Source: Macrocystis pyrifera
Taxonomy: Eukaryota > Sar > Phaeophyceae > Laminariales > Laminariaceae
Reading direction: 5' to 3'
DNA length: 64,000 nt
Assembly: GCA_031763025.1 (NCBI GenBank)
Contig: JASSKH010000007.1
Span: forward strand, 4,145,930-4,209,929
The position numbers and the translations under genes were made by a program. Positions 1 to 26,700 of the stretch are shown piece by piece. The notes beneath the pieces are model-generated. The model searched no databases, was not told the origin of the DNA, and saw only the letters and a list, made by a program, of their open reading frames with translations. Position 1 is the stretch's first letter; every line of letters starts with the position of its first letter.

Positions 1-33
<33 letters not shown>

Positions 34-117
34 GAGATACGTGCGGCGGGTGACCATGAAGCGGGGTCGGTGAGGGAAAGGCGGTGGCCTAGGGGGGGGG
101 GGGGGGGGGGGGGGGGG

Positions 118-215
118 GTGTACTCGCTGTCATGCATAGCCGTAATCGAATGACCATAGACCCTCGCATCCCTACAATGCCGGGACCGAGCATAGGACGG
201 GGGGGGGTGCACTCA
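118..215 (-). mobile_element. Poly(C) retroposon 3' fragment, reversed
   Basis: CATGCATAGCC, ACCATAGACCCTCGCATCCC and ATGCCGGGAC match the family; a 27-base G tract precedes it. Confidence 0.65.
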
Positions 216-490
216 TATAAAGCATGGCTGTAGTCGTATGACCATATCCTCGCAAGAGCCCACGCCTACCGGTGTGCTTCGAAGCATCATGTACGAATAT
301 ATTCGCTTGGTATGTATTTCAACCATCGATTTTACTTTCCAAGCTCAACTCGTGGGAGGTTTTACCCTCAGCAAATAGTAGTCACAGGTGTTCTCCCTTG
401 TCAAAGCACTTGACAACCCTATCGGCACATTCGAAAAGTGGATCATCATCGTCACAGTCCGTGTGCCCCCTGCCTATCGTAATCGTAATC

Positions 491-530
491 GGAAGGAAGG
501 AAGGAAGGAAGGAAGGAAGGAAGGAAGGAA
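491..530. repeat. (GGAA)n microsatellite
   Basis: Ten GGAA units. Confidence 0.97.
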
Positions 531-720
531 GAAAGGCATCCCCCGCGCTGCTTCATGGCAAGTGGCGACATGTGTGCCAATCCATCCACATCGCTGCAGC
601 ACGGACGCTAGGGTAGTGGCAGAAAGAGGAAAAACGGGGCCAAAAATCGTTTGTTTCTAAGTCTCAAGTCGATCCAAGAAAAACAAAGCATTCCAGTATC
701 GTTTTTTAAAAAATATATAT

Positions 721-790
721 ATCCTCTGGCGGATTGGTCAAAATAAAGCTTAAGCTCACCACACTTGCCACGTTCAAAATTCGCCAATTA
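721..790 (-). mobile_element. Retroposon 3' end, diverged
   Basis: CTGGCGGATTGGTCAAAATA and AAGCTTAAGCTCACCACACT match the family; an A/T-rich tract takes the place of the tail. Ends close to ZPR1 exon 9. Confidence 0.6.
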
Positions 791-816
791 CCGCTCAGTC
801 TCTCTCTCTCACTCAC

Positions 817-13980
<13,164 letters not shown>

Positions 13981-14590
13981 CCACGGCCTCGCCTATGGTT
14001 GGCACTTGGTAGGGAGAGCTGGACGCAGCAGTAGCAGGGGCAGCCAAGGCGTCGTCTCCGGCCGTGCTCCCCATGGCCAAACAAAAGTGAAATTTGGTTG
14101 GATGGGGAACGAAGAGAAAGAGGGGATCGAACGCACGATATGGACCGTAGATTGCGCGGTGTGGTTAGTCGTTTAGTTGCGTAGGGCCTCTCTGCAACTA
14201 CAAACAAATCTGCAACACAGCAGCAGCACACCAGCGAGTCTAGAGTTGAGTCTCGAGGCTGCGGCCTGCGGTTCAGCTTGTTCTTTGCATACTGGAACCA
14301 CACTCGGGCCACCGAAAATGTTTCGTATTTTATGTTTGAATACTTCTTTATCGTCAAGCGCAGGACTGTCCGTTTTGAGGGGGGTGCAAGATTCCAGTAT
14401 TTCTCGTTGTTTCATGAGAGACGGTGTAATATGCTGGTGGCTTCTCCCCGTCACCGACGAGTCACCCGACCTTGATGCTTATTCTGCTCACTCGTGCTCA
14501 CTTCCTAGGACGTGCGCTGCTCCTGACTGCCGGAGGGCTCTCTGTTTTCTACACCTCGCCGCCACCCACCCGCGCTGCCGCTATTACCAG
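13981..14590. promoter_or_regulatory. Putative bidirectional promoter between ZPR1 and DUF547 gene
   Basis: These 610 bp separate the first ATG of ZPR1 (minus strand) from the first exon of the DUF547 gene (plus strand). No TATA box or other core element is convincing. It is largely free of the repeats that fill the introns, as expected for a short shared promoter. Upstream non-coding exons of either gene could still lie here. Confidence 0.45.
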
Positions 14591-14700
14591 CGAGATGGCG
14601 ACATCATCTCCCGACTACGAGGCGTGGGATGCTGCAGTGAGAGCTCACGTCCGTCCCACGGAAATTCGAGGAATCGGGCTGAACTCTGTGGACTACCAAG
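14591..14700 (+). CDS. DUF547 gene exon 1
   Basis: Acceptor-like TTACCAG precedes it; the ATG is at 14595. Encodes MATSSPDYEAWDAAV through NSVDYQ plus one base of the next Gly codon. The downstream junction is CAAG/GCGAGT, a GC donor; the only nearby GT would break the frame with exon 2. Confidence 0.88.
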
Positions 14701-17700
14701 GCGAGTGCTGCTGCTGTTGTCGTTGTTTGTTGTCGTGGTGTGGTGGTGGTGGTTGGGCCGGCGTGCGAGCATGCTCGCCAAGTTTGCTTGGCAGTGGGGC
14801 TAGTTGCTGCTGCACGCAGTGAAAGGTGTATGTTCTTGCACGTAAGCAGCAGCTGGAAACTGGTGAATATACACGCGGCTTGAAGAGCGCGTCTCTCACA
14901 ACTATTAATAGTAGATAAGAGTAATATATTGCTGGTCACCTGATCGGTATATACCTACGAGCACGTTCGGAGCAGCAGCAGCAGCAGCAGCTCAACCAGC
15001 AGCACGGCAGCAGCAGCAGCCTTAGTGAAAGCAGCAGCATCAACAAGCAGAGCAAGCAGCAGCAGCAGTGTTTCGTTGTCGTACAGTTTAACATAGTTTG
15101 TCCAAAAATTAAAAACAGCAGCCAGCAGCAGGCTGCCAGAGCAGCCCGGAATAATGACGTACCTGCCGGTGGTGTGGTGTAGGACCCTCGGTGTTGTTCG
15201 CCCCAACGAATCGTCCTCAACTTGCCCACCCCCCCCCGTACGAACCCCCATAGCCAGCTCTCAGAAATGCCGCATTGCCTTCCAGCCTCGGATAAACCAT
15301 TAGATCTCGCCTCAATATGCGCAACTACCCTACACTACGTATCTTATTCCAACTGCTGTTGATATTTAATATTATAGTGCCTTGGTATTAATAGGTGGTG
15401 TGGTCCGCGTGCCTACTATTTATACTACTATAATATCAATTTCGTGGGGGATAATAATTTCGTGGGGGAAGCAAAATAATAATAATAAATTGATGAAATA
15501 AAATATAAAATAAAATATAAAATAAAATATAAAATAAAGTATACCTGGTACAAACAGCAGTACCGTCGGGGTCCCGCGACAAGGGTATCTAGGCCCTGGC
15601 CTTTGAAACAGCTTGCCTTAAAAATTGCCCTTTTCTGAAAGAGGCCTCTCAGAGGCTCTAAACAAGCAGTATCCCGATATTCGGCGGTCAAAAACTGCTC
15701 GGCGCGACTGGAGGAATGCACTCGTACTCGTAGCGTGGATTGAATGAGGCGGCTTCCCCCAACAAGGCGGTATTTTTGCTCTCAGGCACAACACCCCCCC
15801 ACTGGGGGGACCCCTGCTGTATATATATATACTCTTGCGCCACTCTGTCCCGACATATATAATCACATTTTTTATTGACTATTAGTATAAAAAAACCATT
15901 GTATTCAGGGACACAAACTTTTTTTTTTTTTTTTTTTTTTATCCTCCGGCGGATTGGTAAAAATAAAGCTTAAGCTCACCACACTTCCACGTTCCCAATT
16001 TCGTGTCGTGTGTCAATTCAGCCCATTTGGGCACGTTGATCCGACCTGACTGACCCCCGAGAGGAGCAGGTGCGGTGGAGATAGCCACCCGGGAGAGTCA
16101 TCTCTCCCGGGTAGTGTGGGACTTGCGCGAGCTCACCCACTAAAAAAAAACCAAGGCTATGAGGCCTTCCCGCCGTACTCGGTCCAGTTACGGTCCACCC
16201 TACCCGTTGGGGCGTTGGTCCTCAATGGTGATTAGTTTGTCCCCAAAAACTCGGTTGAACGTGAAGCGATATTCGTGTAACTGCTGTTGCTGTACCGTAT
16301 ACGACGGTGTGTTATTACAATTACAATCAGGGCATTTAAGTGCTGCAGTACCGTTTTGGGGGAAAAACTACTTACAATTTGAGCCGTTTGTCCTCCAAAC
16401 GCGACGGCAATCCCCTAAAGGGGGTTCATTAGGGCTTGAGCCAGGGCAACAGGCACCTCAAAAGCCGTGTTGCGGCCCCCGCAACACGCGCCGGAGGCCG
16501 TGTGTTTGCAACGTATGTGTAGATATACGCCCGACAATCACCTGTAGCAATGAACTTTACACGTTTCTCAATAACGGCTCTTCTATGTACGATAGCCCCG
16601 AAACAGAGCGTCAGGATGTCAACGATGTTGTGCATTATTACGAATAGTATTTCGCTCTCCCGAGGGTAAATTGATTGCAAACGATTTCACCAAAATCTAT
16701 GTGAAAAGAGGTGATAAAATGTGTGCAAACACGACATATTCATATACCAGGTACCGGAGCGATCATTGAATGAATGAAGAACAACAGAGCACCTATTGAT
16801 ACTAATCTTAATAATCTTAAAAAGGTCCCGAAAACAAACTTTGCCTCCGCCGACCAGAAAACACGGCCCAAAATAATTTTATTCCCCTAGGGCGGAAGAC
16901 AAAACAGGGTCCATACTATATTTTTCCGCGACGCGGCATCAATAACGCCGCCTGCTGCGGAGGAAAGTTGCGGCGCCTAAAACCCGTCTTGCGGCAAGAC
17001 ACACATCACTTTCGGCGAGTATTGCGCGGAACGGCCGTTTCAACCAAAACATTGCGCCAGCGCAGTAGCTATATAATTAATTACCTATACGTTGTATACC
17101 ACACCCCCGGAGCTCACCACTCGTGTGATGATTGGATATCCCTAGACAAGCACCCGATTTTATCACGGGGGGACACACCCTCTGCGGTGTCATGCCTCAA
17201 ATCATTATGACGCCGCCAAGATATCACCTGGGTGATGCCGCGACGTGAGCAAGCACGCAGTACCCTCAGTTGTGCGAGCATTCCACAGCAGTTAGCATAT
17301 TACGTGTGGAGATCAGCAAATTGGAGGTGGAGGAGGCTCAAAGGCCTTGCGAACGCGTGGCCCGCTGCAGCAGGGGGAAAACTCTTCTGCAACGCCATTG
17401 ACCGACTCCTGCTTCGTACCGGCACTCACGGGTCGTTCACGTGTGTTTTTGCGGCGAATCATGCATGTGCCTCCTGCTGCTGCAAAGCCTCCCACTGATG
17501 TACAGCTCTGTCGTACGAGTAGTATCCTCGTTTCTTCTCTGTCGCTCTGGGCGTAATATAAGGACCGCTTGGTCTTCTTTTTGCTTTGTACACTGTCCTT
17601 ATGTTTCCTCCTAGAGTGGCATGTGACAAGTCAGCGCAAGCGTCTGCCGTACCAACGCTCCCCCGCAACAGACATGCACTTCGGCAGGAAAAGCTCCAAC

Positions 17701-20700
17701 CACTGCTGCTATTAATACACCCCTTGTTGCCACACCCCTTGCCGCCTTCGTGGAGTGTGGCAGCTAAACCTCCAACCACTAACTGCTGCCACAATTATTT
17801 TATGACAGCCTTTTCCTCATGCACTTGGGCAGAAAAAGCTCCAACCACTGCTACTACACCCCTTGCTTGTTCCCACACCCCTTGCCGCCTTCATGGAGTG
17901 TGACAGTGGCGGCTAAACCTCCAACCACTAACTGCTACGTACCACAATTATTTTATCACAGCCCTTTCCTTCTCGGAGTGTGGCAGTCAACCTCCTTTGC
18001 AACCACTGCTGTTATCACACCCTTTTTTTTCACCCCTCCCTAGAGTATACCACCCCGGCGATACGCTTTTACCTAATCTCAAAATAACACCCATTTATCC
18101 CCGGGATGCGCTGTATGTCACACCCCTGGAGTATGGCACACCGGGTGATACGGTTTAGGGCCCCAAAGTGTTTCACCGGGGGTGTGATATGTAGCCCATA
18201 GGCCCCAGGCCTCAGGTATACTAAGCTGGGGTAGACGGACCATTACTGCTTTAGCTCATTTTCTCGAAATATTGCCCTTGGCCACCAAACGGGAGGCTAC
18301 GAGCGAAAAAATACGTGTCTAGAAGAAAGAAAACAAACAGGTACATGATTATCAAGCTTTTAATGTCAGGAATATTTTTCTTGTGTTCTTTGAAGGGAAA
18401 GAAAATCAGGGTGGGACGGGATGGGACGGTGGATGTTGAGGCCAGAGAGTTTGACGGGAAGGGATGGTAATTTCCAGCGGGAAATATTTTCTTGGCGGGA
18501 AGGGATGGCACTTCCCAGAGAGGGATTTTTTTTTATGACGAAAAGGGATGGCAATTTCCAGCGGGAAAAGTTTTCATGACGGGAACGGATGGTAATTTCC
18601 AGCGGGGATGGCTATCATGACGGGAGGGATGGAAAAAGGGAGGACGGAAATATTCGTTGGTTTCGACGTGAAAGGAGGCGGAACAGATGGGGTTTTAGGC
18701 CTGCAAGGGACAGAGATGTTGATAACGAGGAGATGACGGGAAGAGACTGCTGACCGGAATACCTCAAAGGGAGTAACTGCGGGTCACAACCTCAAACAAT
18801 AGACAGCAGTACCCAGGCGACTGAAGATTTCCTCAGCTTGGTGTGTAGTCACAGCGGCTGACTTTTTATTTGTTTTTTGTGCAGCACTACAGCAGTACGC
18901 GACAGCTTTTACAACAGTACTGCAGTCTCGTTTTGGGGACAAACTACCTGGAATTTTGAGTGGTTTGTCCCCCAAGCGGGACTGCAGTCTTGAAAGGGTT
19001 GGGAATGTCCCTCTTTTAGCCTAGGCTCGCGGCTTGTTGTGATGTCAACGTTAAGCATAGGCTCTGAAAGACTATTGTATACCCCGGTACGATTTTGACT
19101 AGCGTTCCTATGTGAGCACAAATGCTTAGCTGTAAATTCTTAAATTCGACAAATCTCAGCCTGAAATTCTTGACTCCCGAATTATTGTAGCACATTTCGC
19201 GTACTGCTATGTGTGCACTGGGTGGAGCAGAAGCCGCTCGGCCTGTCGTAGAGTTTCGAAATGCATACTTGCCTCACTATCGAGTCTTGTCATTATCGGA
19301 CCGAGTAAAGCGTACAAGGTTGATCTTACGCTTGGGAATACGGTAGTGTCTGCAGGACTTGGCACTCCTTCGCATTCTTGCCCTTCACTGTCGACTCAAA
19401 CTTCTGAAACACTGCCTCAGGGCGGACTTCTGTTCGTGTATCACACGGAGACAACGCATCCGGCCCCGCCCTGTTCTTGCCCCCCTCCCAAGTAAACCTT
19501 TCCCCCCTCCACTTCCCCAAAACATCACCTGTTTTAGTGGCCTCTCGTTGCCCATGCGAGCCACAAACCCCTCGAAAAGGTATCCTCCGCTATTGCACCG
19601 TTGTCTCGACGTTCTCGCAGCCAGTCTTGGGGAGCGCGTAGCGTAGCCCCGGCTGGTTCATGTGTCCAACTCTGTAGTCGTCAATTGTGTTCTCCACTTT
19701 CCCCTCTGTAAAATCCCGAAGGCCAAAGGAAGCACTGCTACTATTAATATCAAGGCGGATGATGACGGTGATGATGATGATGATGTTATCGTGGATAGCT
19801 TTTTTCCCTGACAGCACGGGGTCACAAAACACGCTATATGATGCGCCGCGACGGAAGGAAAAACAAGCTCGTACCAAAAACATTACGCGCGCCGCAGGCA
19901 GTACCAATACGCACGCATTGCAACGGTACGTGCGCGGGCTGTGGTACAGCAGTGCACCATCCCGTGTGACTTGCCAAACGTCCAGAATAGAATACACACG
20001 CTTGATGAGGCCAAACGCGACCATCGACCGAGTTCTCGCACTCTTTTTTTTAACCTCTGCTGCCCCCTCCCCCCGCAATCCAACGTGTTTCTTCTCTGCT
20101 GCCTCATCCTCTTGAAGGTATGCGCGATGACCCTAACTTCACGACGTTCTTGAACTCGATCAAAAACGCCAAGACCAAGGGGCTCGGCAAGGACGCCGAG
20201 TACGCGCTGTGGATCAACACGTACAACGCCCTCGCGATCGCCATGGTCAACGACAACCCGTGCAAGAAGCGCTTCATGGGCCTCAAAAAATGCAGAGTCG
20301 TCGGTATCCGAGGTGAGCTGTTCTACTCTACTCTACATACCGGTACGCAGCAGGTGTTGTATGTTTTCATACCGCTGTCCAGAATTGGTTGGAGCGTTCG
20401 AGTATTCATGGGAATACTCGAAACGGTCCTCATGTATACTCAAACGGTCCTTGTGTATACCCGAACGGTCCTTGTGTGTACCCAAACGGTCATTACGTGT
20501 ACCCAATCGGTCCTTTTATACCGCAAGCGGTCTTTCAATACCCTAACGGTCGTTTAAATACCCAAACGGTCCTTACATACCCAAGCGGTCCTTGTGTGTA
20601 TATACCCAAACGGTCCTTACAAACCCGAACGGTATTTAAATACCCAACGGTCAGTACTCATGTGAATACTCAAACGGTCCTTCTGTATACCCGAACGGTC

Positions 20701-23700
20701 CTTATGTACACGCAAGCGGTCGTTGTGAGTACCCAAACAGTCCTTGTGTGTACCAAAACAGTCCTTGTGTGTACCGAAACAGTCCTTATGCGTACCCAAA
20801 CGGTCCTTATAAACCCCAAACGGTCTTTAAAAACCCAAGCGGTCCTTACATACCCAAGCGGTCCTTGTATGTATACCCAAACGGCCCTTACATACCCAAA
20901 CGGTCCTTACAAACCCCACGGGTATTTAAATACCCAAACGGTCCTTATATACCCGAACGGTCCTCGTATTACCTATCACCGGACATAGTGGTACCAACAC
21001 CAATATTAAGTGGGATGTAGCCTTGAGAGCTCGTAGATAAGACACTCAGCCAACTTTGATTTTCTATCCCCAGCCAACTTTTATTAGTCTACGGCAGAGC
21101 TCGTGGCTACCCAGCCAGCTCGCTTAGTCTAGACCTGTGTATGGGGTGCCAGGTCTAGGGGTTGGGCACAAACGGCGCAAGCCCTGCAGTCGACAGCTGC
21201 TTAGGCACCGTATAGATGAGTAGCTAGCTGCATGCGAATGTCGTGGTGCATCCCGGGATATGTATACACAGGGGGAAGATCAAGTGTGTTCTGGAATACG
21301 TGAACCTCGCATGCTCTACTGTAAAGGGGCTCCGCGTCGATATCTCGAAAACCCGGCAGAATTGCCTCGTGATGATACATTACGGGTGAGTGATTTTGCG
21401 ATGATTATTATGGTTGATTGTGATGATGGCGACGATGGTTGTTGGTTGGTTGATGGTGATTAATAGTGATGATAGTGGTCCGATGGTAGTGATAAATCTG
21501 ATGGTGGCGGTGATGATTGATGATGATGTTTCTGCTGGTGGCGGGGTGACGCTGGTGCCGATGACAATGAATGGTGATAATGATGATGTCTCCTTCGCTT
21601 CCAACCCGATATTTACTCATCTCGCCCCCCCCCCTCCCCGCGCGCACTCCTCTCGCCACTCCCGTCCCCTCATTCAACTCCTCGACCGTTGTCATGCGTA
21701 TCGAAGAGATCGGGACGCTTGTTTCGCCGGTGTGGAAGCGGCCCGCGGGAACGGTCGGCGGGGAGACGGTGTCGCTCGATGAAATTGAACACGCCAAGCT
21801 CAGGGCCCCAGAGGTGAGAGACGTCGCGCGTCACTCGAACCTGAACGCAGACAGACGACCACTTTATCCAGTCCACGTCAAGGCGTTTAGCCTTCCCGGT
21901 AACCCATGTACCAATCCGGACGCAAGTGCTAGGACCGTTAGGTAAGGATGATAGTGTACCAACGGTCCTTTTGATTTACCAACGATCCTTGCGACTGCGT
22001 CCAAAGTGGTACGTCATAAAACAGCGACAACAAAAAGCGATTTTCGCCCCAGCTTCGACACAATAGTTGACAATTCACACTAAGTCCCTACTGCTCCATT
22101 CCGAGAAATTTCCCAGACTGTCGGTGTTGGGGTTTGTGGGAGGACTACTGTAGGGGTTTAAATGTAAATGTCAAGTATATTTCAACCCATTTTGTCAAGT
22201 CAAGTTTGTTTCAACCATTTTGTCAGGTCAAATATATTTCAACCTGTTGATTGATCTCTAAAGGTATAGGCGCAGCTGGCACGGGAACGCGTGGTTGACT
22301 CCAGACAGTAACACGGAACTCCTCTTGTATTATATCCGAGCTGTCGAGTGACAGCTCATGCATCGTATGCAGATTATTATTCAACATGACGCGGGAATAA
22401 ACCTCCCGTTTATCCCCCCGAATATCCGACTAAATATCCCTCTCCTATAATCCTATGTCAATATATGGAACTCCCTAATACTAGATGTAACGTCTCCGTC
22501 GTGTTTCTGAGCACGATCAATATCCCCCCTGCTCATTATACACGACCATACTTTAATATCCCCCCAGCTCTGTACACTACAATGTACGACTCCGCTGGGT
22601 GGAAACATCTCAATATTATGACCAACTCAAACGAAATTGAGAAACATAATTTCACTCCAGAACCAAAAATCAAACTCTCAATTTCCAAAATACTATCCAA
22701 ACTCTCCAACTCAGAAAACATTTTCTATGGACCGCACACGCCCCCAGGCGCTTCATAGTCTCTCTTTTAACCTTATCCAAAAAAATCTCCCTCTATTTCA
22801 TGAGGAATTAATGCAAATCATATAAAACATCACAGTAGTCATACTCATCAGAATAAAAATTAAGCCAAGAAAATAAATGCCAGAGATCGCAAGGAACCCC
22901 GTTCCCTCGGACAAGGGTCTCCCCTTGCCCCCTACTCCCGCCATAGATACACAGATCGCGACGGTAATGCGAGATAGCATACATTCCTTCACTTGAATTT
23001 TATTTGACGTGGGGACTACTCGAAAACACCAAAAACTCTCGAAATCCATCACCAGGAACGAAATGGTATCATCCTCGGAATTAGCCAGGAAAAAAAAAAA
23101 AAACGGCAGCATCTTCGGATTTATACGTAGTTCACACAAATCCTTCACTCAAAAATAACATAAAACCTTCCACCTCGGAAAAACCGTGTCAAATATTCAT
23201 CAGAAAATCCCGGTGGTAACGAAACACCGTATTGTTGAGCGGCTTTGTCAAGAAGTCTGCATGCTGTTTCTCCGACTCTACATGGGTAATAACAAACTCC
23301 CCCTTAAAAATATGCTCGCGCAAAAAGTGGTGTCGTACGTCGATGTGCTTCGAATTCGACGTGCACACTGGATTTTGTGCCAGGTGCCTTGCCCCCTCGT
23401 TATCCTCGAAAACCGTAATGCATCTCTCCCCAAACCCCGGAAAAATAAAACTCCATACATAGCGCATGAACATTGCCTCCTTGATGGTGTCTGCCAGTGC
23501 TACATATTCGGCCTCAGTGGTTGAGAGTGTGACGCATTTCTGCGTCCTAGAAAACCAGCACACACACGCCCCAGCACACATGATGGCCCCACCGGAAACT
23601 GACCTCCTGTCAGTGGCTTTGTTGGCATAGTCTGCATCTGCAAACGCTACCAGCTCAAGCCCGCTACCCTTCTGGAACGTAATGCCGAAATCACTCGTAG

Positions 23701-26700
23701 AAAATACATACTCTAAAATACCGACTGCTGTCTTCCAGTGTACTTCCCTTGGCCTATTCGTGTACCTCGCTACCGCCCTCACCGCGTTCGCAATATCTGG
23801 TCGTGTTTGGTTCGCAAGCCACATCAAGCACCCCACCAACTCGCGGAAAGGCCAATCACCCACGGGTTCATTCTCGTCAAACTCCTCGAGCTTCACACCA
23901 GTCGAAAGCGGGTTATTCCTCCCAGAACTAACACCAAACCTCGCCGCGGTATTTTCAGCGAACGCCTGCTGCGAAATCGTCAAAGTACCAGCATCCCAAT
24001 CCCTCGTAAAACAACAACCAGCATACCACCGCAACTCGCCCAGATTGTTGATCGGAACAAGGTTGTTCAGGTCGTCACAGAACTGATCGCATCTAGCCTT
24101 GAGTCCTACAGCAAAAATATCATCCACATGAACTACCGTTACAATGGAGACAGAGCCCGACTCGACCAACCTCATGACACACGCGTCAGCGGGGCTCTGC
24201 TCAAATCCTAGACTCTTCATATGAGTGAGAAGGTGGTTGTGCCACGACCTCGACGCTTGCTTCAAGCCGTAGAGACTGCGATTCAACCTGACCACCTTAC
24301 CAGACATTTCGCCGCAGCCGGGAGGTAGTCGCATGAATACATCCTCATCCAAACTCGACTGCACGAACGCCTGCTCAGCATCAAAATGACACAAATCCAA
24401 ACCCAACTCGCACGCAATAGCACCCAACAAACGGAAACAAGACGCTGCAGGCGTCGGAGCAAAAGTCTCAAAGAAATCAATACCCTCACGCTGCTTGAAA
24501 CCTCGTGCCACCAGCCTTGCTTTCGCCCGCACCACGTCACCATGCTCGTTGGACTTCCAGGCGAACACCCACTTCGCCGAGATGGCGTTGAGCCCCTCTG
24601 GTTGCTACGTCGCTCCAAATGTCCCCGCGTCCGCCAGCCCATGGTACTCCTTGTCCATCGCCTGTCTCCAGATGGCCGAATACTCGTCCGCACACGCTTC
24701 AGCATACGAGTTCGGCGTCGAAAGCTCGCTCGCCGGGCGTGTGGGAAGGGGAGGGTTCTCGCGCGGTGGGGCTTGGTGGAAAAGTACATGGCCTATACCT
24801 TCCCGCGCTGCCATCAACGACAGCAGCCCATGCCCCATAGCCTCGCGGTTCCGCGCAGTCTCCCCTCTTGTCCGCCCCCTCAGCACATCTCCACCTTCCG
24901 GATGTCGCCCAGCTTCCCCCCTGGCCCGATCACCCTGCACACCGCCACCACCCTCCTGGTGTCGTGCGGTCTCCCCCCTAGTCCGCCCTCTCTGCACAGC
25001 GCCACCGCTCTCCTGGTGTCGTGCAGTCTCCCCCCTTGTCCGCCCCCTCAGCACATCGCCATCCCCCGGGTCCGGGATATAATAACCCAGTGCCCGGGCA
25101 GCACGCTGCGAAAGCTGTGGCTGCGGTGACTGCTGCGGCGGCGACGGCGATGATAACGGCGGCGCGACGGCGGCGGCGGCGGCGGCGGCGGCGGTGGCGA
25201 CGGCGGCGGCGGTGACGGTGGCTGTAGCGGCGGCGGTGACGATGACGGCGGCAGCGACGGCGACGGTGACGGCGATGGCGGTGGCGACGGCGACGGCGGC
25301 GGCGGCGGCGGCGGTAACGGCGTTGATGACGGCGGTTGCGGCGGCAGCAGTGGAGATGGGGACGGTGGCTCGGGCCATACGTCGGGGCCCCTCAGAGGCT
25401 CCGGCGCACCCGGCGGTGGTGGCGACGGCGACGGCGGCGGCGGGGAGCTCTCCTCCGAAGGCAGTAACCCCACAAACGGTTTCCTCGGGTGTTCCCAAGT
25501 GACGTCACGGGAGAACGACCTTCGGCCAGACATCAGCAGGATCTTGCTGCAGTCAGCTGCGTGGTGGTTGCCGCCGTTGAGGTAGAAGCAAGCCTCCGCC
25601 TTCGGCTCGGTCTTCAGGGTCCTCCTGACGTGGTGGAAGCCCGGCTTCAGAAACGGGAGCAGCCGCGCAAACGGTGGTCTCCCGTAGAATTTTCGGTACG
25701 GCGAGTGCATTTCCGGCTTGTCCCTTACCCTCGCCGTCATGTTGATCACATCGCTCGCGTACACGCATGACTCAGCCCAGAGGGGCTGCGTCGCCGGCAT
25801 CCTTGCATCGCCGAACAGGCGGGTGGCCTCCAGGCGGGACGCCATTGCAAGCTCCAGCGTCATGGCGATCCGTCGCTCGACCACCCCGTCATGCTTCGGA
25901 GAATCGACGGGCGTGTACTCGCGGCGGATGCCGTGGTGGTTGAGCAACTCCACGAACTCCGCCTTGGTGAACTCGGTGCCGTTGTCCGAGCGAAGGCACT
26001 CCACGATGGACGGCACACCCTTCGCGTTGATGTCGGCCAGGAAACCAGCGAAGACCTTCGGGACGTCGGACTTCCGCTTCAAGAAATACGGCCATCCCAG
26101 TCGCGAGTAGTCGTCGACGATCATCATCAAGTATGACGCACCGCCAGCAGACGTAGGCTGTTGTCCCGACAGATCCACGAACAGACGCTCCAGAGGCCTG
26201 GTAGAACGGCACTCGGTCGTCCACGGCACCGCCATCCTCCTCCCTTTCGCCTCAGAACACCCAGCACACGGAACCAACTCCCCAAAAACCTTAATGTCCA
26301 TCTGGCGTGCCGTCTCACGGAGAGTGTCAGCATGGGAGTGGGCAAGGGCAACGTGAAGGTCAGCAATCGGGGTCTCTACAATCCGCGTGGCGTCTACGTA
26401 TGAACCCGCGTCCCTACGCACGAAAGACAGCTGTCCATTCAACGTGTGAGCTCCCTGAGCATCAAGTGTCACCGGGCATTTCAACATTACTGCATGAAGC
26501 GAAAATAAATTGAAGCGAACACCGGGTACGTATGCTACGTCCATCAGCCTAACTTGAACGTCACCCTGAGAGCTGTGCATCACAATTGGAATCTGGCCGA
26601 AGTACTCTATCTTCAGTGACCTCATGTCACCGACCACCAAACGGCTCTTACAGGGGGAGGGGGAGTACAGTTTACCATACCGAAAGGGTTGCCAGTCACA

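Larger units (their letters stand above)
1..816. other. Start of ZPR1 intron 9: repeats only
   Basis: No exon was found on the minus strand. The stretch holds G tracts at 3-32 and 91-117, a reversed copy of the poly(C) retroposon (about 118-215), a (GGAA)n microsatellite (491-530) and a poly(A)-type retroposon end (721-790). Confidence 0.6.
14701..20117. other. DUF547 intron 1 (GC-AG)
   Basis: A 5.4-kb intron holding a poly(A)-type retroposon (15918-16027), a perfect hairpin (16087-16112), palindromic elements (16338-16422, 18906-18998), a C-rich tandem duplication (about 17680-18020) and a G-rich minisatellite (about 18395-18735). No coding signal on either strand. Confidence 0.65.

Noticed and set aside
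20398-20985. CRISPR-like array
   Set aside because: Units are contiguous with no unique spacers of constant length; it is a minisatellite in a eukaryotic intron.
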